NCBI GenBank assembly: GCA_964540695.1
Contig: CAZINS010000006.1
Location: 1 to 49,992, forward strand
Direction: 5' to 3'
Source: DYGA01 sp964540695
GTDB lineage: Bacteria; Patescibacteriota; Patescibacteriia; S139-126
DNA: 49,992 bases
Position numbers and translations under genes: made by a program. Under the pieces are notes generated by a model, which was not told where the DNA came from, searched no databases, and saw only the letters and a program-made list of their open reading frames with translations. Shown piece after piece: positions 46,417 to 49,992 of the stretch (its first letter is position 1; every line of letters starts with the position of its first letter).

Positions 46417-47583
46417 TTACGCCTCAGTCATTAGAATTACTTCTTCCGGAGTAGTAATGCCCTGAATAATTTTTTGTACACCATGCTCGCGCAAGGTTCT
46501 CATACCTTGGCTACGAGCTAGTTCAAAAATTTCATCAAAGCTGGCTTTTTTTAAAATAAGTTTTCTGATTTCGTCAGTGACAATAAATAGTTCAAAGATA
46601 GCTGTCCGACCCCGGTAGCCCGTATGATCACAAGTTTGACAACCAGTACCTTTGTAAAATTCTGTTGGGGTGTTGATATTTAAAGTTTTTAGTAATTCTG
46701 GTGGTGGCATATAGGCCTGTTTACAATTTTCACAAATTTGTTTTACCAATCTTTGAGCGACTACGCCTAAGGTAGCATAGGCCACTAAAAATGATTCCAC
46801 TCCCATATTTAAAAGTCTAACCAGAGCACCAATACTGTTGTTGGTGTGGAGAGTAGAAAATACTAAATGTCCAGTTAAGGAAGATTGCACAGCAATTTTG
46901 GCAGTTTCTAAATCTCTAATTTCACCTACCATGATTACGTCAGGATCTTGTCTTAGTAAAGCTTTTAATCCAGAGGCAAAAGTGATTTCTTTATCAGGAT
47001 CAATTTGTGTTTGTCTGAGTAGTGGTAGTTGATATTCCACCGGGTCTTCCAAAGTAACAATAGATTTCTCAATAGAGTTAATTGCATTCAAGGAACTATA
47101 AAGTGTAGTAGTTTTACCACTACCATTAGGACCAGTAACTAATAGTAAACCGTATGGTTTTTTTATTAACTTTTTATATTCTTCCAATTGGATACTATTC
47201 ATACCCAATGGTTCTAGTCCTAGTTCAATGTGTGAAGTATGAAGGATACGCAGGACAACCGCCTCGCCAAAGATAGTAGGAAAAATCGAAAAACGGATAT
47301 CTAAACTTTCACCGGCTAGTTTGATAGGAAAGCGTCCATCAATGTTATGTTTTTTTTCACCCATATCAACTTCGCCTAAAACTTTAATACGTGCCACAAT
47401 TTGTGAATGAGTTTCTTTTGGCTCACGTCCCACTTCTTTAAGTCGTCCATCAGTACGTAAACGAACACGGAGTAAAGTTTTATCCGGTTCAAAATGAATA
47501 TCAGACGCTCGCGAACGAACTGCCAAAAGCAGGTAGTTATTTAGTAGACTGGTAGTTGATAAATTGTTATCCCTCTCCGCCAT
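46417..47583 (-). CDS. PilB/GspE-type secretion ATPase, lacking the long N-terminal domain
   Basis: A 388-residue AAA-type ATPase that powers type IV pilus or type II secretion assembly. It contains R-A-S-D-I-H-F-E-P near 19-27, Walker A G-P-N-G-S-G-K-T near 155-162, Walker B and Asp box D-P-D-V-I-M-V-G-E-I-R-D near 218-229, H-T-N-N near 252-255 and a C-terminal C-x2-C zinc site (C-E-N-C and C-Q-T-C). PilB normally has a further 150-180 residues in front; here the protein opens directly at the second domain. No pilin, PilC or PilT gene is beside it. Confidence 0.88.
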   Translation of the reverse strand: MAERDNNLSTTSLLNNYLLLAVRSRASDIHFEPDKTLLRVRLRTDGRLKEVGREPKETHSQIVARIKVLGEVDMGEKKHNIDGRFPIKLAGESLDIRFSIFPTIFGEAVVLRILHTSHIELGLEPLGMNSIQLEEYKKLIKKPYGLLLVTGPNGSGKTTTLYSSLNAINSIEKSIVTLEDPVEYQLPLLRQTQIDPDKEITFASGLKALLRQDPDVIMVGEIRDLETAKIAVQSSLTGHLVFSTLHTNNSIGALVRLLNMGVESFLVAYATLGVVAQRLVKQICENCKQAYMPPPELLKTLNINTPTEFYKGTGCQTCDHTGYRGRTAIFELFIVTDEIRKLILKKASFDEIFELARSQGMRTLREHGVQKIIQGITTPEEVILMTEA

Positions 47584-47623
47584 ATTAGTTATTTAACTTT
47601 ATTATACTGGATAATGGTAATGA

Positions 47624-47651
47624 TTGACAAATAATATTTTTTTTGTATAAT
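47624..47651 (+). promoter_or_regulatory. sigma70 promoter of khpA
   Basis: TTGACA, 16-bp spacer, TATAAT, one of the best promoters in the window. It gives a leader of about 90 nt. Confidence 0.75.
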
Positions 47652-47659
47652 AGATATAC

Positions 47660-47749
47660 GCGCCTGATACACAAGCTAATGGTAGTAATAATGTCGGCTG
47701 CCAACAGGCATTTGTGACAGGGAGCAATTTAAGAATTAAATATGAGACA
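47660..47749 (+). promoter_or_regulatory. structured 5' leader of khpA
   Basis: The leader can pair GCCTG (near 47663) with CAGGC (near 47705), enclosing GGTAG/CTGCC. GTG at 47714 opens a longer reading frame for the same protein, but the ATG at 47750 gives normal KhpA length. Possible autoregulation by the KH protein is only an idea. Confidence 0.3.
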
Positions 47750-48088
47750 ATGGAAAAAGATCAAGCTTTTGTCGAACAGGTCGTCAAAGCGTTGGTTGAT
47801 CATCCTGATGATGTAAAGACCGAACGCAAAATTGATGAAATGGGAGTGTTAATCACTCTACACATCAATCAACAGGACATGGGACAAGTTATTGGTCGCA
47901 GCGGTCAAACCGTTCGCGCTGTCCGCACACTATTACGTGTAGTTGGAGCCAAAAATAACGCCCGTGTTAATTTAAAGATTTACGAACCAGAAGGCGCACA
48001 ACGTCCGCCTCGTCGGCAGGATAGGCAGGATAGGCAGGAAAGAGAAACTGCTGAAGCCGACACCTCAGCTGTTGATTTACAGCTTTAA
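47750..48088 (+). CDS. khpA: KH-domain RNA-binding protein (KhpA-like)
   Basis: A 112-residue protein with one KH domain, the core at about 28-75: G-V-L-I-T-L-H-I, then G-Q-V-I-G-R-S-G-Q-T-V-R near 45-56 with the conserved G-R-S-G loop. It would bind single-stranded RNA and partner with KhpB. The C-terminal tail R-Q-D-R-Q-D-R-Q-E-R is encoded by three tandem copies of a nine-base unit (GGCAGGAT-type) akin to the REP core. The start is ATG at 47750 (GTG at 47714 is possible). trmD follows after an intervening terminator. Confidence 0.88.
   Translation: MEKDQAFVEQVVKALVDHPDDVKTERKIDEMGVLITLHINQQDMGQVIGRSGQTVRAVRTLLRVVGAKNNARVNLKIYEPEGAQRPPRRQDRQDRQERETAEADTSAVDLQL
48014..48040 (+). repeat. tandem GGCAGGAT-type repeats within khpA
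   Basis: Three nine-base units (CGGCAGGAT, AGGCAGGAT, AGGCAGGAA) in frame, encoding R-Q-D / R-Q-D / R-Q-E. They share GGCAGG with the REP-type palindromes at 2103 and 43736. Confidence 0.7.
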
Positions 48089-48106
48089 TCTAAATGCAAC
48101 GCAATT

Positions 48107-48135
48107 CTCCCCCAGCTTTAACTGGGGGAGTTTGC
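48107..48135 (+). terminator. hairpin terminator between khpA and trmD
   Basis: CTCCCCCAG/CTGGGGGAG 9-bp stem with loop CTTTAA, then TTTGCTTG. The T-run is short, so partial readthrough to trmD is plausible. Confidence 0.75.
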
Positions 48136-48175
48136 TTGTCTAAAATATTTTTTCTAGTTATTTTAATATTAAGCT

Positions 48176-48838
48176 ATGCGATTTGATATCATCACAATTT
48201 TTCCGGAAATAATTAACTCTTATATTAACGAGTCTATTTTAAAACGCGCTCAAGCCAAAAAAATAATAAAAATAAAAGTTCATAATCCAAGATTTTATAC
48301 CAAAGACAAACATAAGTCAGTTGATGACAGACCTTATGGTGGTGGTCCAGGTATGATATTGATGTGTTTACCTTTTTATAAAACTTTAAAAAGTATTAAA
48401 AGACAAAAAAAATCCAGGATAGTTATGTTAGACCCTGGCGGTAAACAATTTACGCAAAGAGAAGCAGAGCGATTAGTAAAATATGATCAGTTGATTTTAT
48501 TATCAGGTCGTTATGAAGGTTTTGATGCACGTTTAGAAAATTTTATTGATGAAAAAATTTCTATAGGCTCTTATGTTTTAGCAGGTGGTGAATTACCAGC
48601 TTTGGTTATGTTAGAAACTATTTGCCGTTTAGTACCAGGTGTTTTAGGACACGAGGAATCAAATCAAGATGAAACTTTTGCTAGTAGTTTAGACTATATT
48701 GAATATCCCCAATACACTCGGCCGGAAGTATTGAAAATTCAAGGAAAAAAATTAACCGTACCAAAAATATTATTAACAGGTGATCATGAAAAAATAAAAG
48801 CTTGGCGTAAATCGCAATCTAAAAAAAGCGATTCTTAG
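48176..48838 (+). CDS. trmD: tRNA (guanine-37-N1)-methyltransferase TrmD
   Basis: Methylates G37 in tRNAs, preventing frameshifts. The 220-residue SPOUT-fold protein has P-Y-G-G-G-P-G-M near 57-64, L-L-S-G-R-Y-E-G-F-D near 106-115 and the knot segment I-S-I-G-S-Y-V-L-A-G-G-E-L-P-A near 126-140. Its C-terminal Y-T-R-P motif and length are normal. rimM, usually just upstream, is missing. The next gene is the 16S rRNA. Confidence 0.95.
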   Translation: MRFDIITIFPEIINSYINESILKRAQAKKIIKIKVHNPRFYTKDKHKSVDDRPYGGGPGMILMCLPFYKTLKSIKRQKKSRIVMLDPGGKQFTQREAERLVKYDQLILLSGRYEGFDARLENFIDEKISIGSYVLAGGELPALVMLETICRLVPGVLGHEESNQDETFASSLDYIEYPQYTRPEVLKIQGKKLTVPKILLTGDHEKIKAWRKSQSKKSDS

Positions 48839-48924
48839 TTTTTATATTAATTCAAGGCTTTTAGTAGGTTTGATTGGAAACACCTTATTGTGTATTAATT
48901 GTGGAATCTAATATCGTAAAAGAC

Positions 48925-48953
48925 TTGACATACTAAAGCAAAACTAGTAAGAT
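48925..48953 (+). promoter_or_regulatory. promoter of the rRNA operon
   Basis: TTGACA, 17-bp spacer, TAAGAT, about 265 bp before the 16S gene, followed by a structured leader. Confidence 0.65.
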
Positions 48954-49059
48954 AATAAAGCGCTAAATTTGACCTTTATTAACAAATAATAATTAATCGC
49001 AAACTACCATTTAGGTAAAATTGACAACATATTTGTTAACGCAAACTTGCGTATTGACG

Positions 49060-49106
49060 AGAAAAAACAGTGATACTTAAATTTTTGAGTGTCTCTGTTT
49101 TTTCTA
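49060..49106 (+). other. long leader stem-loop upstream of 16S rRNA
   Basis: AGAAAAAACAG...TACTTA pairs with TGAGTG...CTGTTTTTTCT over about 20 bp with a few G-T pairs. It ends in a T-rich tract like a terminator, or it could be an RNase III processing or antitermination leader. Confidence 0.45.
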
Positions 49107-49183
49107 GTCTTAATAATAAGATTGGAAAATGATTTTTAACAACTGAAAAGTGTAGAGAAACATAAGTCATTTCTTTTGAGAGT

Positions 49184-49203
49184 CAGACCTTAAAATATTA
49201 AGG
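49184..49203 (+). other. hairpin just before 16S rRNA
   Basis: GACCTTAA/TTAAGGTC perfect 8-bp stem with loop AATA, ending about 14 bases before the mature 16S start. Probably part of the pre-16S processing stem. Confidence 0.5.
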
Positions 49204-49217
49204 TCAATCATTCTCAC

Positions 49218-49992
<775 letters not shown>

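Larger units (their letters stand above)
48839..49217. other. trmD-16S gap: rRNA promoter and leader, no protein gene seen
   Basis: This 379-bp gap holds the rRNA promoter at 48925, a TTGACA at 49021 without a good -10, a small ACGCAA/TTGCGT hairpin near 49040, a roughly 20-bp stem-loop at 49060-49106 and a hairpin at 49184-49203. I see no reading frame worth calling and no obvious boxA. Confidence 0.7.

Overview
The window looks like a chromosomal segment of a Candidate Phyla Radiation (Patescibacteria) bacterium, most likely a Parcubacteria-type lineage. This rests on the AT-rich, densely packed genes, the small simplified proteins, and the 16S rRNA gene that begins near the right edge. The 16S carries CPR-type sequence signatures (GGCTGCAG after the 338 site, CAGCAGCAGCGG at the 515 site). 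TGA ends many of the genes, so the standard bacterial code 11 applies. Most starts lack a clear Shine-Dalgarno sequence. Good -35/-10 promoters and rho-independent hairpins can still be read. No prophage, insertion sequence or CRISPR array was seen.

Layout. 1-10.3 kb: envelope and housekeeping genes (GT2 glycosyltransferase, DedA, Hsp20, VanW/G5 protein, IMPase, phosphodiesterase, PIN-like protein, endonuclease IV, trigger factor). They are interspersed with tRNA-Glu, tRNA-Gly and tRNA-Leu genes, around which unusual structured repeats and partial tRNA copies cluster. 10.4-19.3 kb: yebC-ruvC followed by a tight alpha-glucan (glycogen) cluster: two GT5 glycogen synthases, a GH57-like enzyme, a double aminoglycoside-phosphotransferase-fold protein, a P-loop kinase and a GalT-like nucleotidyltransferase. 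19.3-24.1 kb: a CDP-alcohol phosphatidyltransferase, a small membrane protein, tyrS and a class A PBP. 24.1-28.8 kb: the origin neighbourhood, with dnaN and dnaA on the minus strand and rpmH-rnpA-yidD-yidC diverging on the plus strand. The probable oriC lies between dnaA and rpmH.

28.8-31.9 kb: a lipid-kinase-like gene, a bactofilin, three tRNAs (Arg, Ala, Ala), two parS-like ParB sites, and a 27-bp inverted repeat bracketing the tRNA/parS block. 31.9-34.8 kb: a CsoR-family regulator, thioredoxin, thioredoxin reductase and glutamate dehydrogenase as one operon. Its sigma70 promoter is buried in a perfect 36-bp palindrome. 35-44.3 kb: RNase HII, a methyltransferase, UPF0102, a surface protein, rpmF, a NusB-Nudix fusion, RNase III, a short SMC protein without a recognisable hinge, and rpsP. 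44.3-47.6 kb: a minus-strand block (alpha/alpha-barrel glycosidase, ROK kinase, short PilB/GspE ATPase) that splits the usual rpsP-khpA-(rimM)-trmD cluster. 47.6-50 kb: khpA, trmD, a structured rRNA leader and the start of the rRNA operon.

Three themes deserve attention. (1) A small GGGCAG...CTGCCC structured element occurs beside two different tRNA genes. It is flanked each time by inverted repeats made from tRNA sequence, and its stems are conserved in shape but not in sequence. (2) A CsoR-like regulator lacking the canonical metal ligands appears to control a thioredoxin operon. (3) A carbohydrate-storage gene set is split over two loci. Functions are inferred from sequence motifs read by eye; no database search was run.
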